Assembly (NCBI GenBank): GCA_910591455.2
Contig: OU342808.1
Span: forward strand, 14,385,404-14,449,403
Length of the DNA: 64,000 nucleotides
Reading direction: 5' to 3'
Source: Pholis gunnellus
Taxonomy: Eukaryota; Chordata; Actinopteri; Perciformes; Pholidae
Shown: one piece after another, positions 1 through 12,160 of the stretch
Layout: each line of letters opens with the position of its first letter
Numbering within the stretch: position 1 is the stretch's first letter
Translations under genes and position numbers: made by a program
The notes under the pieces: model-generated
What the model was told of the DNA's origin: nothing
What the model saw: the letters and a program-made list of their open reading frames with translations, nothing else
The model's database searches: none

Positions 1-480
1 ATAAAGGTTGCTGGAATTGGTGATTTGATTTGATTCCTGAAGAAACGCTTGACCTATGCCAGGAGAAATTATCTTCAGAGCATCAAAGAGGGGAATAAAA
101 ATGAATCCATCAGGACAAACCACATGATGTGACTCGCTATCCTGTTGTATAATTGATAAAAAAATGAAAGGGTTCCTCAGTCTCATGTAGAATGAGCAGG
201 AAGTTGAGGTAAATACTGAAAGTAAAAGTTTCAGTGTAGTAAGTCCTTCGTACCTGAGGGCTTATTTGCAGGTACTGTGTTTCCAAACTAAAAGCTGATC
301 AAGCTAACCTTCCAGTTACCTCAGTGTAAATGCTCTACAGTTGACTAAGAGTGGGAGTGCCCTTATCCTCTCAGCAGGGGAGAGAAAGAAGCAGGGGAAG
401 AGAGAAAGAGAGAGAGAGGGGGGGAGATAAAAAAAAAGCGTCTTTAGGAAAGCGAGGCTCTCCTGTCTAATTTTGGAGGG

Positions 481-650
481 GTGAACAGTACAGAGTTCGG
501 ATTTGTGCCAGAGTACGATTTGCAAAAAAAGCGCTTGCACCACTTCAGCAAATACCAACAAGAATTGGAGGCACATGCCAGAGCTGGGGGTAGAATTAGC
601 TACTTAGAAACGGCCACTATTACCGATATGGTATGTTCAGGTAAAACAAT
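481..650 (+). other. Protein-like open segment of unknown nature
   Basis: A frame reading STEFGFVPEYDLQKKRLHHF, then SKYQQELEAHARAGGRISYL and ETATITDM, is unusually protein-like for this intron. It ends at ATG followed by GTATGT, a plausible splice donor. The upstream CTGTCTAATTTTGGAG could serve as a weak acceptor. I do not recognise the family. It runs on the plus strand, opposite to fam172a. It may be an exon of an unknown transcript, a relic of a transposon protein, or a conserved non-coding element that is open by chance. Confidence 0.3.
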
Positions 651-1397
651 TACGATGACTGGAGATATGTTTTCCCTTTTATTAAAAAAAAACTGACTGT
701 TTGCAAGGAGTTCTGATGACATGTAAAAAACATTGAACATAAACCTATCTGCAAGACATTTTAATAACACGTAGATATATTTTAGACACATGTTCTCATC
801 TATCTTTGATGAATGTTTCCACAAAGAGAGGAGGGCTTGTGACAGTGTGCATATATCATACTGTATGTGTATCTTTCAACGCCTTTGTGCATGTCTACAT
901 TCTGGGAACTCATTACCAGGAAAATCAATGCATGACATTGGTTTATAGCGGATGGCTTCTCATCAACCTAAGACCTCATTCCATCCTCTCTAATTTCAGG
1001 CCAAGCACAGACATCACAACATATGCACACAGACAAAAACACACTAATCAATACAGATGGCACAATCATCCTTATGAGCATGATCACACACAGCTGAATC
1101 GTGAAAAAGCTTCATATATGTGTGTGTGTGTCTGAGTGTGTGTGTTTGTGCCAGAGAGACAAATTGTGTCTATGAACTTGCATGGGGCAACATGTGCATT
1201 AGCTTGTATGTAAGCCTGTGTAATTGTGTATTTATCTAAGCATGCATATATATGCATTTTGTGCTTGTGGGTGTTTGTAGGAAGGCGTGTCTGATGAAGA
1301 TATCAGAGTTAGCAGAGCCAGGGCAGGATCGGAATGTTGAGGAGGACTGGGGGGCTCAACTGTCAAAAAGGAGGATACTGTCTGCCTGAATTGCGTG

Positions 1398-1401
<4 letters not shown>

Positions 1402-1487
<86 letters not shown>

Positions 1488-1500
1488 AACACACACACAC
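1402..1500. repeat. (CA)n microsatellite, about 99 bp
   Basis: A nearly perfect dinucleotide array with one CAACAC interruption near its end. It is the longest CA array in the final intron. Confidence 0.98.
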
Positions 1501-2384
1501 CCTCCATCCCTCCCTCTGTCATGGCCTCTGCTCCTACTGTATGTGTGGCACGCAGCATGCTTTAAAGCCAGAACTACGAGGCACAACACTGTCTGCCTGG
1601 GGAATTCTCTACATCACTCTCTCCTCCTTTGCACATCTCGCTTTGGCTTGCCTCTCTGCTCTCTCACTCTCTTCCCTAACTCTGACTCTACGAAACCCTG
1701 AAAGAACTTTTGCTTGCACAGTCTTCCCACAAAAGCGACTCCCCCGCTGTCTCTCTCTCTCTCTCTCCCTCATAGCCAAAGAGCAGATGAGACGGCAACC
1801 CCATGCTCAGAAGTGATCAATTTTTAATTTCTCACCACTTTTTCATGTTGTGTCAGAGAGAGAGATGTCAGCAAACAAGAGCCCTCGGGAGGCTAGAGGA
1901 GGGATGAAGAGGGGGTGATAGCAGATGAGGGAAGAGCAGGTGAGGAGAAGGAAGAGGAGCAGGGGAGAGAATTGCGAGAGCTGAAAAAGCAAACCAGCAT
2001 TTACAATCACAGTGTGTGAAGATAGAGGTTTTCTACATTAAAACGGCTCAAATACAAGATTGCATCATATGACTTTTACATGTAATCCCTCACTTGCAAG
2101 CTGATCTCCTGTTTTATGTTATTAACATGTCTTTATGTATCTTTCAACAAAACAATTCCTTACTCATTTTGAGATGTTGTGAAGGCAGTGGCTGTAGTGT
2201 TTGTGCCTGGCTGAGCTGACTGGCTCTCTGTTTGGCTCTTCTTGGTGACATGGGCGGTGAAAACAAGCAGAAAGTCTAACTGTTCCATATAGAGGAATAT
2301 TTTTACTGCAGCTAATGTGACTTAAATACCTTGTTCCACAGCTGAGTGGGCTAGCACCTGCTGCAAGCAGAAGCTAGCCTATTA

Positions 2385-2525
2385 CAGCTCAGTACAGTGC
2401 TGTCGCTAATTTTCTGATTCAATTAGCATGCCTCAGAGCTTTCCAGTCTAATTGCAAACTACTTCACAGTTACCTCTCTGATTAATCGCTGCCCATCTGC
2501 GAGCCATTGCACGCAGAACTTGGTG
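2385..2525. promoter_or_regulatory. Candidate conserved enhancer, TAAT-rich
   Basis: It contains GTCGCTAATTTTC, TTCAATTAGCATG, TCTAATTGCAAAC and CTGATTAATCGC within 130 bp of complex sequence, the last being a combined TAAT and TAATC (Otx/Bicoid-like) core. There is no open frame of interest and no repeat. This is inference from composition only. Confidence 0.3.
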
Positions 2526-5500
2526 GAACAAATTTGTATATTCTCAAATATCAACTGCACTGTCCTGAGCCGTTGAATAGGCCTCTATCTCAAAGGGTCA
2601 CTGAGTGGCCCTTAGATCTGACAAAGGCCCTGATCCCATAGAACTGTGCATCTTACAGGACTTAAAGATCACTTCCCAATGTTCTGCAAATGCTGCTAGA
2701 TCTCAGTAAGTTTAGTGACACTGACTCCTGCAGCTCACAACCTACAGTAGATTAAGGGTTGATAGATTTATGTATGTGTGTGTATGTGTGTGTGTGTGTG
2801 GTGTGCATGTGCCCTAACCTCAACTCTGGACTGGACTAGCACACCACTAACCATGCAGACCTTAAAACCTCCTGCCAGATCAATAATGCCTGTAATTAGC
2901 CTACTGTCATTTTAACCTTAAAGATTCTGACATCAAATAAATACACATAATAATGCCTGCAGTGAGGATACAATTTGGTAAATGGAACAAAAAAATCATG
3001 AAGAAAAGAACAGGAAAAGTAAAATTCCTTGCAGCTGTGCAAGGCTGTCCATGAAAGCAGCAAAAGATAGAGAAAGTATGTTATGTATGATAAATGCATT
3101 GGACACTGACAAGCAATTGGTTGTGGACAGAGAAATAAATCGTTACTAAAAATCAAAAATACTTGTCAAGCTTATTTAACCACAACTATTTGAGCTATGA
3201 TAACAACAATAATACCTGTCCAACATGAATTACTTTTTATCTTATTCTTATCCACAGACAAAAAGCACAAACAACTTTAAGACCAGCAAAGATTCGTATA
3301 AGAATGCATGCAGCTGCTTCACAGCATCCAGGCAATGTTGAAGAGTTCAGGCAATGCTTAGAATGCTAATTGTCCAATTAATGTTGCTGTAAATCTGTAT
3401 TTGTATAATTGCTGGCACTGTCTTGTTGGTGGATGAGTCTAAAATTATGCAAGGGGCAAATGGATGTTTAACAAAGTAAAATATCAGGGATAAGCTCTGG
3501 TATCATGAACCACCACTGTTGTGAAATTGCAGCTCCTAATCAGTTAATATTGAAAAATCATAATAAAACCATAAGATGTAGGCAATCTCTGAAAAAAAAA
3601 AAAGGGGGCTCAAATTTAACATGTAATAGTAAAACTACTGTTTCCCATTGCTGTCCATATTGCACCCCACCCACCTCAAATAACTCAAACTGCCTGTGTA
3701 TCATATGGTTTACCCTGTCCTGGACCAAATGTTGAGGCCGTACACCTGCAGCCCTGGTAGCCCTAAGGCATTCTCAGTGGGTCAACACTGAAAGACTGGT
3801 GTTGGCCCGATACTCAATTTTTCCTAACCTCCCCCTACTGAAGGACCTAGGACGGTGTGGTCTAGACCTGGAGGTCATAACCCTCTTCGAGACCCACCAG
3901 GAGACCCATCACCTCTCCCACCAAACCAGATCAATAGCTCCGTGTTGTCTGGGCTGTCGGCCAGTGTTTACTTGTGTTGACCTCTCGAGCTCATGAAGAG
4001 CCGCGTAGGACAGATGACAGCAGAAACAGAATAAAGCACCATGGCAGAGAAGATGAGGGCAGACAGTGGACAAGCTGCGGGGAGAAGGGCAGAGACACTG
4101 CTATCAAAGAAGAAAGGAACATTGTCGGAGAGGAGAAAAGTGAAGAGCAGAGAGAACATGAGGAGAGGGCAATAACGAGTGTTCAAGAGAAAGCAAGCAC
4201 ACCAACATCAAAGAGGAAGGAGTGGAACAGAGGTGAGTGGAGGGCTTTGACAATGAGAGAGAGCAGAGAGATGGCTAAAAGAGTGTAGCTTGGGTGAAAG
4301 GTAAGGCCGAGGTATCTCAGGTTATCATATCAGTAAGTCAGCTAGAGACTTCCAGCTATCATAGCCAAGGCACATCGCTCCCAATCCAACACAATCCTCT
4401 TCCCTGTTCTCCAACCCAGCCCTATTGACAAATCTAAAACCAAGGTCACAGCAGTGTTTACACAGCCTTTAGCCCAAATTACATCATCCAAACTCTGGCC
4501 CGCTGAATGCATCACACTGTCACTGAGAGTAAATGACCTGGCAGGCTGCCGTCCCACTGAAAGTGGAGGAGCTGAAACAACGAGGGGGTTGGAGTAAGAT
4601 ATTGAGGAAAAAGTCTGATAAGATTGTGAAAAAGAAATGGCACAGGAGCTTGGCATGTAGAAAGTTATCGGTGCGTTCAATTTGTGCCCTCCACAAAAAA
4701 ATCCAATGCCCCCAATACACACATACACAACATTATTGTCCTTCTGTCAGTGGCAGTGTTTTCACCTTATGAGTCTACACGCTAAACAACAAGGGAGCAT
4801 AATGCATATTGTTGCTGGCTCCCAATAATGATGCATAACCCGGTGGCTGCACAGGAATATAATACCAATATGTCAGGTCTCTGATTTGGCCACAATTTGC
4901 ATGGTTATAATAGCTTATCGACTGGCTCAAGGTTGAGCAGGGCCAGGCGGCTTCACTGTAATGACTGGCCGTGTGCCTCCGACAGTTTATTTCAAGCTTC
5001 TGTGGCTCAGTCACCCGGCCCCCCTATCTCATCAATACCCAATCTTGATCCCACTGTCTGCATCCTGACAAAGTCTGCACAAACACGTCTGCCCCCCCAT
5101 TGCCGACAACCTCAACTCAACCTCCCCCATCCCCTTCAACCCTATGCTTCTCTTTTTCCTTTACATTATTCTTGTATCATACAAGGATTTCCCATGGAGA
5201 TCAATGCAGGTGCAATTCATTAGTGCTCACAAAATCTGCTTATCTGCAAGCGTTTGCCCGTATAACAGCTATCGACTCTCCATGTTTGGCCCGGTGCCTA
5301 CCTTGTTCCATGTCTGTGCAGCAGCACAACGAGCGAGATCCAGAAGCAAACATAAACTTTTTGAAATTAAAATTATAGATTTTGTTTGTGATGATATTAC
5401 CTCTAAAAACAAACCGTTACATTAAGATTTTTTGCTTTTTTTCAGCTTTTCTAAGTCATCAGGTTCAATTTTACTTTAGATTCTTAATTTCAGATTTCAA

Positions 5501-8207
5501 ACATTTTCATTTTATCTTATAGAGGAACATGCAAGGAAATAGTGGGAAATAAGGGAAAAGATGAATAGCAGGAAAGAAGTGAGGTAAAGGACAGAGGTCC
5601 GTCATCATAAAACACTCCTTGAGTTCGTCACTGGAAGTCTTTTTATTTCCAATGGACTACAACACTTGATAGTGTTATTGCTCCAACACTAACATTCGCT
5701 GACTCAGTGTCAAGGGCATCACCTTGAGAGAAAGTCTACAAGTGTAGGGTAAGGAGGTCAAACAATAGGAGAAAACCTACAATCCCTGCTTTTCCACTTC
5801 AAGGCCTGTGATTGTAGCTATTCAAAAAATAAAACGAACCGCCTCTTACCTTGTGAAACAAACATGTTCAAAACTTTCTTGCACAAAATTCTAACTTTTT
5901 TCAAACAAACAACACTTTTTAATCTGGATCAATAAAAGGTCATAAACGTATTGCAATCCCAAATACCACATGAGAGCAAACAGAACAAATCTTTGCTTTT
6001 GTTGAACGCATCTCTTGGATACTTGACAAAAACAAATGAATGAAAAAATCCCAAATGATGTCTTTTATTTGAACATCAGAAAAAAATTAAATTGTTTAAA
6101 AGATTTTAGTTTCGATCAAGAGTTGGATGATAGGTACGACTGTATTAAAAATAAATAAATAAATAAAGCCCCAAAAGCATCCCACTGGTTGTTTGATCAC
6201 AAACCGATCCCATTGCTTTGACGAATCAATTTCAAAACATCTCTGTTTTGGCTGTTATGAAGCCATTTCCAAAATACAAAGGGTGAGAAGGGGGGTGAGA
6301 GGGAGAAGAAAGGGATAAATCAAAAGGGGTGGTGGAAACAGGCAAGCAGTAGTCCTCGGTCGAGAGGTCAGAGTGAAGGCAGTGCGGCCGTGCCCACTGT
6401 GGGCACTCAGCTGGAACTAAATGTGGACGCCGAGACGCCAACTATTGGAGCACTGCCAAGGACCTCTCCCCCTGCTGCGCTTTCTCTCTCTCTTTTTACC
6501 CGAGACTCAACAATGAGTGGGAACTCAATGCCTCCCATCCTGCAACACCACTCCACCTGCCCCCCAACTCCCTCACACCACACCCCCCCAACCCCATTTC
6601 GCACTCATTCAGTCGTTCAGCTTAACATGTTCATTAAGTGCAGGGATGGTACTACGGAGGAAGACCGCTGAAGGAGGGGAAAGTGAAGGACGGACGGGTG
6701 AACTTTAAAACTCTGTGTGCTATGTTACCCAAAATATTACACTCATTTCAACACCCCTCTGGGTGATTGGTTGGTTATGGCCCTATGTGCGTGTTTAAGC
6801 AGGACCACTCTCTCTGGGATGTGTGGGAGAGACAATGGGGCCAGTGAGCTAGTCCAAACAGCTGTGAGTGTGCTGGGTGTCATACCGCCTCCACGCCTGC
6901 ATGCACACACATACACACACTCACCATCTGTGAACACCAACACATGACAGAGCAAATAGGATTACAGTATGGAGGAAGACAAGGAGGATGATCCAAACAC
7001 CATAATATCATTTCCAAGAAGGGACAGGCACTGGGCAGGGCATGGGGCGGGCAGGTGGGGGCTTGGTTGAGAGGTTTACCAGGGGGATGGGGCAGGGGCT
7101 TAGCCGGTCAGAGGTCAGACCTACAGTGCAGTGATCTAATGGCTGTCTAGTTTGTGCACTACAGCTTAGCTCGTGTTTTCCAAAAACAAGATGCAGAAAC
7201 TAGGCCAGGATTCAAGAGATGAAAAGCACCACAAATAGCACACAGGATAAATTAAATGCACCAAAGTTCACATAGTTCAAACCTTTTTTTGCAGTCGAAC
7301 CTCGTTTATCTTAACTCCTCAGAGACTTAAGTTATTCAGAGGAAAGTATTTGATATGGAAGAACACATAGAAATCCCTGATTACAATTTATGAAATAAAA
7401 AAAACATACAAGCATGCATATTATGCATTGTAATTTACAGCTCATATGTATCAAATTTGCTTATGTTATCAGAGGTATATATATGAGGTCTATGTTTATG
7501 TCTCCAAAGGGTTAGTGGCAATTTTAGATTGTTGGTGAGCTTTTAGCCCCTGCTGTGTGAAGGTTACAGGCCAACATCGGACATAAACCTTATGACATGA
7601 TCAACAAAACAAGTAGAGTGTCAGCTACGATTAGAAGCTCAAGTTAAATCCTTAGTGTATCCTGTCATTCGAAAGAAACATTTTCATATCACTTTATTAT
7701 CATGTGATTTGTCAACTAATATGCAATGTATTAAAAGAGATTATGGTTGCATTAGAGGATTAGAGGTCTTTTAAGAAACCAGGAATGAATGCACAGTGAC
7801 CCTCACACGACACACACACACATACGTTTGTATAGAGATACACACCAAGCTGACCATATATGAAAGAGATTACAATGTGATGCTTAGAATTGCAGTGCAA
7901 AACAATCCATTTCTCTCCGTCGTCCATCCGTCCATCCATACATGCTTTGATTTAACTGTTGATTGGCTTCAGAGCATTTCTGTGTGACAGAAAAAGGTTG
8001 ATCCTGGGGCCAGAGCAGGGCAGGTATGCCAAGCATGGGTTTAAGCTGTAAGGTAACATCTATGTCAAAGGCCTCATCGTGTGTAAGATTAAATCTTGGG
8101 TCGGGATGGGCAGGTCTTGAGTAGGAACTACTGATCCAATCTAATATGAACACATCCAGCGTGGTCCACAGGAGCCAGTCTGACATGTGACTGGCTGCGA
8201 CACCTTA

Positions 8208-8220
8208 AGGTCAAAGGTCA
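8208..8220 (+). promoter_or_regulatory. Perfect DR1 nuclear-receptor motif
   Basis: The sequence is AGGTCAAAGGTCA, a direct repeat of the AGGTCA half-site with a one-base spacer. It is the classical binding site for COUP-TF (NR2F), HNF4 and RXR heterodimers. It sits about 120 bp before a compact island with paired NFI-like half-sites. Occupancy is not shown. Confidence 0.5.
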
Positions 8221-8329
8221 ATACAGATTTCAGCAAATCTGAGCAGGCACGGCATGAGTTTATATTCAGGGAGGGGAGGGGGCATGGCTTGGCCTCCAAC
8301 CCTTACCCGCTAAGACCCTTGAAGTTTTT

Positions 8330-8480
8330 TACCCTGACCTAGACTTGACTCCTTCATCTGGGATGTTAGCTATACTAATTACTGCCTGATAGCCGCCTGG
8401 TGCCAAACGCAATTCACTTCCCCCCGATTCTCCTCATCTCTGCTCCAACAGCTGGTGCCAACCTCGCTTAGTGCTCATGA
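8330..8480. promoter_or_regulatory. Candidate element with paired CTGGTGCCAA
   Basis: The 10-mer CTGGTGCCAA occurs at 8397-8406 and again at 8452-8461 in the same orientation. Each contains a TGCCAA NFI-type half-site, and ACTAATTACTG lies just upstream. The block follows the DR1 motif at 8208 by about 120 bp, so the two may form one regulatory region. Confidence 0.3.
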
Positions 8481-9080
8481 AGTGTTGCAGACACAAAGTG
8501 CGAGCCCCCACCTTTCTTCTGATCTGGCAATCTACCTCTTTTGTTTAGGGTTTTGTTATCTGGCCACATGTTGTTCAGAGGGCAAGGTAGGGGCAAAGGG
8601 GAGCTGCACTATGTAACATCAGACGGTCGGCTGGCATGCCCTCTGAAAGAAAAAAAAGCATTTCATAAGCCAAACAAAAGGGGGATTAAAATGGCGCCAA
8701 AGATGGATTTGGAATTTGCGCCTCCGAATACTGACCCCACCCTTTTGCATCTCAAACGGTCTCCTCTGTGGCTGGAGATCCTGTTAGGGTATTAACAAGG
8801 GACAAGGTAGGGTGGAGGTGATTGGAAGGAGGGCTAGAGTCACACAGCGGTCAGGTGACTTGGACTCAAGGATGGGGAAGGGGACTGTCCCTCAGAGTCA
8901 TGAGGCCCAATTTATTTCCTCTTTGCTCTAAGGCCCCCCTGTCCAACCTTGTGGCGCCCTCCGCTACCTGATTGGCATGTCTAGCACTTGGCCTTAGACC
9001 CCTTTCTGTGCCCTCTGGGCCCCTCTCACATCTCACTGCAACAGCTAGTCATATCTCAATGTGAGTTTGTCTGTGATTAT

Positions 9081-9082
<2 letters not shown>

Positions 9083-9122
<40 letters not shown>
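9083..9122. repeat. (TG)n microsatellite
   Basis: A perfect array of about 20 units on the plus strand. Confidence 0.97.
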
Positions 9123-9123
<1 letters not shown>

Positions 9124-9669
9124 TTTAGGCTTGTATCACTAAGTGTGTCTACATGTGTACAGCTATCTCTGAGCATGTCCGTGTGCATTTGAATCTGTGA
9201 GCATACATTTAGCTTGTGTGTGTGTGTATGCAGACAAGTGGCCTGTCTACGTTGATTAGATAGGAGGTGAGCGCTGCAGTAGGCGGACATACTGACTGAC
9301 CAGCCCACAGATGCAGAGGCAGGGGGGAGGCAGAAGTGGTGTTTTTCCGCTGGCTTTGTAGTTTAGCCCTGAGAGGCTCACAGAGGTGATAACCAGTCTG
9401 TCTCTAGGTCACCCAGATAACACGCATGTACACACAGCATTCTTCTTCTTGGGAGAACATACACTCAAGTGTAGGTGAGTATCTGTAAGTGCAGAATACA
9501 TGCACACATCTCTACACCCAAGTATAAAGACTGACAACACAACCACATTTCTCAAAATGACCTGTCACAGATGACACAGTTAGTGGACCTCAGGGGAATT
9601 AACCCAAGTTTCAGAGTGACAGGATGGACAGAAGGTGACTAAAAAGATGGTGAACGGACTCACATTTAT

Positions 9670-9834
9670 TTAGCACCTACAGTATAAGGCAAAGCCTTCG
9701 GGGGCAATTTTTGTGGTTTGATATCTTGAGCAACGACACTTCGACATACGGACTGGAAGAGCCGGGGATCGAACAGCCGATCTCACGAAACCGATTAGTG
9801 GACGACCTGCTTTACCTCCTGAGCCACAGCCACT
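9670..9834 (-). mobile_element. tRNA-derived SINE (fish type)
   Basis: Read on the minus strand, this begins AGTGGCTGTGGCTCAGGAGG, which contains a polymerase III A box (plus-strand 9815-9828). The B box GTTCGATCCCC follows at 9774 down to 9764. After the tRNA-like head comes the TCCAGTCCG...TGTCG...AAGATA...TTGCCCCCGAAGG body, familiar from a SINE family widespread in percomorph genomes. The head is not a functional tRNA: the cloverleaf stems do not all pair and a non-tRNA tail follows. The 3' tail appears truncated near 9670. Confidence 0.85.
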
Positions 9835-10139
9835 CAGAAATAATACGTCTCTCATGACATAGTTAGAATATGTTCACAATACAACAAGATCCCAAAATGG
9901 GTTTCCTTGGCTTGAAATACATCAGTCAACACTTAATAAGACAAATGCACATGGAGAAAATGGACAGTAAAAACAAGTGAGACTAACCATTAACACCGTT
10001 TAAAAATCAAGACAAATGTTTACAGAGCGATTGGTTTGGTGGGAAAAAACACTAAACTGCACTTTATGACACATTTGTTGGTCCGTTACTTCGACTCCGT
10101 GCCAGACCATTTTAAGAGCTGAAAAGTCAGCTGACACTC

Positions 10140-10152
10140 AGGTCAAAGGTCA
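10140..10152 (+). promoter_or_regulatory. Perfect DR1 nuclear-receptor motif
   Basis: This is a second exact AGGTCAAAGGTCA, 1.9 kb from the one at 8208. It sits in unrelated flanking sequence, so it is not a copy made by a local duplication or a shared transposon. Function is inferred from the motif only. Confidence 0.5.
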
Positions 10153-11994
10153 CTGCCCAGAGCAGTGACAGGCCAGCAATGGTCAGAGGATGTTAGTGGA
10201 TAAACAAGAGAAGCAGGAAAAGAGGAACCATAGCATCGGTGAGGGATCAACGCAGGCTATCTCATTACTCCCAGGCACAATAAGCACAACAACTCTCCAA
10301 GCACTTTATAATTGCTGCTTCCTAGGCTACAAACAAGCTGTGTTTATTACCACTTTCTACTCCTTGGTGTTTTCACTGGAAAAAATAAAAACATTTTTAA
10401 TTGCCACATTTCTCATATACAAGCACACATCGGTTTCATGGTTTGTCTCCTGTCCTGGAGATGGCTGATTAATAAAGTTTGTATCTGTCAAGATGTCAAC
10501 ATGGAGCATGAGGGAGGATCCAAGGTCACTGCTGCATACTGAAAACCTGGCTGATCGTAGAGTGTACAGTCACTTTTTTTTACATAATTATATAAAAAAG
10601 AGAAATAAACATTGTAATTTGAGGTTGAGTAGGACTCAAGGACTTTCAAGGGTGATTTTTTTGTATTTCATTTTCTAATCATCTCTTTGGCAATTATGTG
10701 CTTTCCAAATACATTCTCACAGATTCTCTGTTTGTTCTTTTTTATTTCACAACAATCACATTAAAAGTGGATTAAATTATAATTTAATTGTGCGGGACTA
10801 CTGCCACAACTTATCGAAACTGTTTAACTGAAGACGACCGGTGGGTTTAAACTCAAGGAAGAAAAATCAAAACCCTTTGATCTCACACAAACTTAAGAGT
10901 GTACGCACAGTGACATATTAAATTGACTGGCTTTTGCAGATGTTGGTTCTCAGTATGGGTTCTTCAATCTAGTAGTTGGGCATACAGTGTGTATGTGTAT
11001 GTGTTAATCATCAGCTAAACGTTATGAAATGACCTCATGAACCCATAACAATAACAGTCTCCATTTAAAAGACATGTATAAAAAGTCCAACAGAGCACAG
11101 TAAAAGATCAGTAAAATAACAAAAAGGTCTAAATCTCACCTTATTACAGTTAATACACACTTCTGGGAGTCACAATCTAATCTAATTAAAAGGGAGGAGC
11201 AACTAAATTCAGTTTGACCCTCAATAAAATTACCAAGTCTGTCTTTCGAGTAATTTTCAAATTGTTCACCACTGTAGGCAAATTAAGACAAGATGGCACA
11301 TGAACTCCAGTGGACCTGATTGAAAGGCAAACAAAAGCAAACTAAAAATGCAACATGTCTCAACAGCTTTAACTGAATAAGTGCAAATAGTTGCAGTAAA
11401 TTAATTTATGTTGACAAAACTAAACATGTTGATAAATATGTCTGCAAAGAAAAATACATCCATCAGTATTTGTGGGTTTGACTTCATTCCTCGTCATTTA
11501 CGGTAAATTACACATTCACATTAATGTTCTTAGTCTTGAATAAAAATGCTGTGGAGCACTGAATTAGCTTTTCTTTTTTTGGCAGTGTGAACTTATTATG
11601 GTTACACTGTCATATGATTACTCAATAGATCAACTTCTCCCTACTCTAATCTACTTTGCTATCCATTCATTCACCTAGTGGCAGCAGTTGTGAGGAATGC
11701 TACATTTACTGACAAACATTTACAATATCTAGACTGAAATAGGATTATTTATTTCAGAAGTAATGCACACAACAGTTAATGGAAATGAAATGTTGGTCCA
11801 GCAGTGACATTATGCTAATAAGGTGGGGGGTTTTCCTCTATGGCGTGGTTCTTCTCATCTTCTCACAGACAAGGCCACATCCAATAATGATGATAAGTAT
11901 CATCAGAGGGGTGTTGCTACATGGAAAGTATCACTGTAACACTTGTTGGGTGGCTACTTTTACCTTGTTAATGAGGGCACGGTGATTCTGGGAG

Positions 11995-12160
11995 ACTATG
12001 GGATGAAGGTGATTGCTAAGAGTTACATTAATAGCAGTGGTTAGGATTTGCCGTGCCCCACTGGGGCTTATTGGATTAATTCCACAACGGGGAATGCACC
12101 TAAGACTGGTCTACAGCTACAAGAAGAATCCAGCATGTTATTAAGGCATTTCCCGCTTTT
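11995..12160. promoter_or_regulatory. Candidate conserved element
   Basis: A complex sequence with ACATTAATAGC, TTGGATTAATTCC (Otx/Pitx-like) and GTTATTAAGGC, in a block that lacks repeats. A second island at about 12305-12440 carries GTCGAGGTCATGGGTAAAGG, which contains a loose DR1-like pair, and GCGGATTAGAG. Neither could be tested for conservation. Confidence 0.25.

Noticed and set aside
1334..1816. 160-codon frame with His-Thr repeats
   Set aside because: This is a direct translation of the (CA)n microsatellite.
9764..9834. Possible tRNA gene with A and B boxes
   Set aside because: The stems do not form a proper cloverleaf and the sequence continues into a SINE body.
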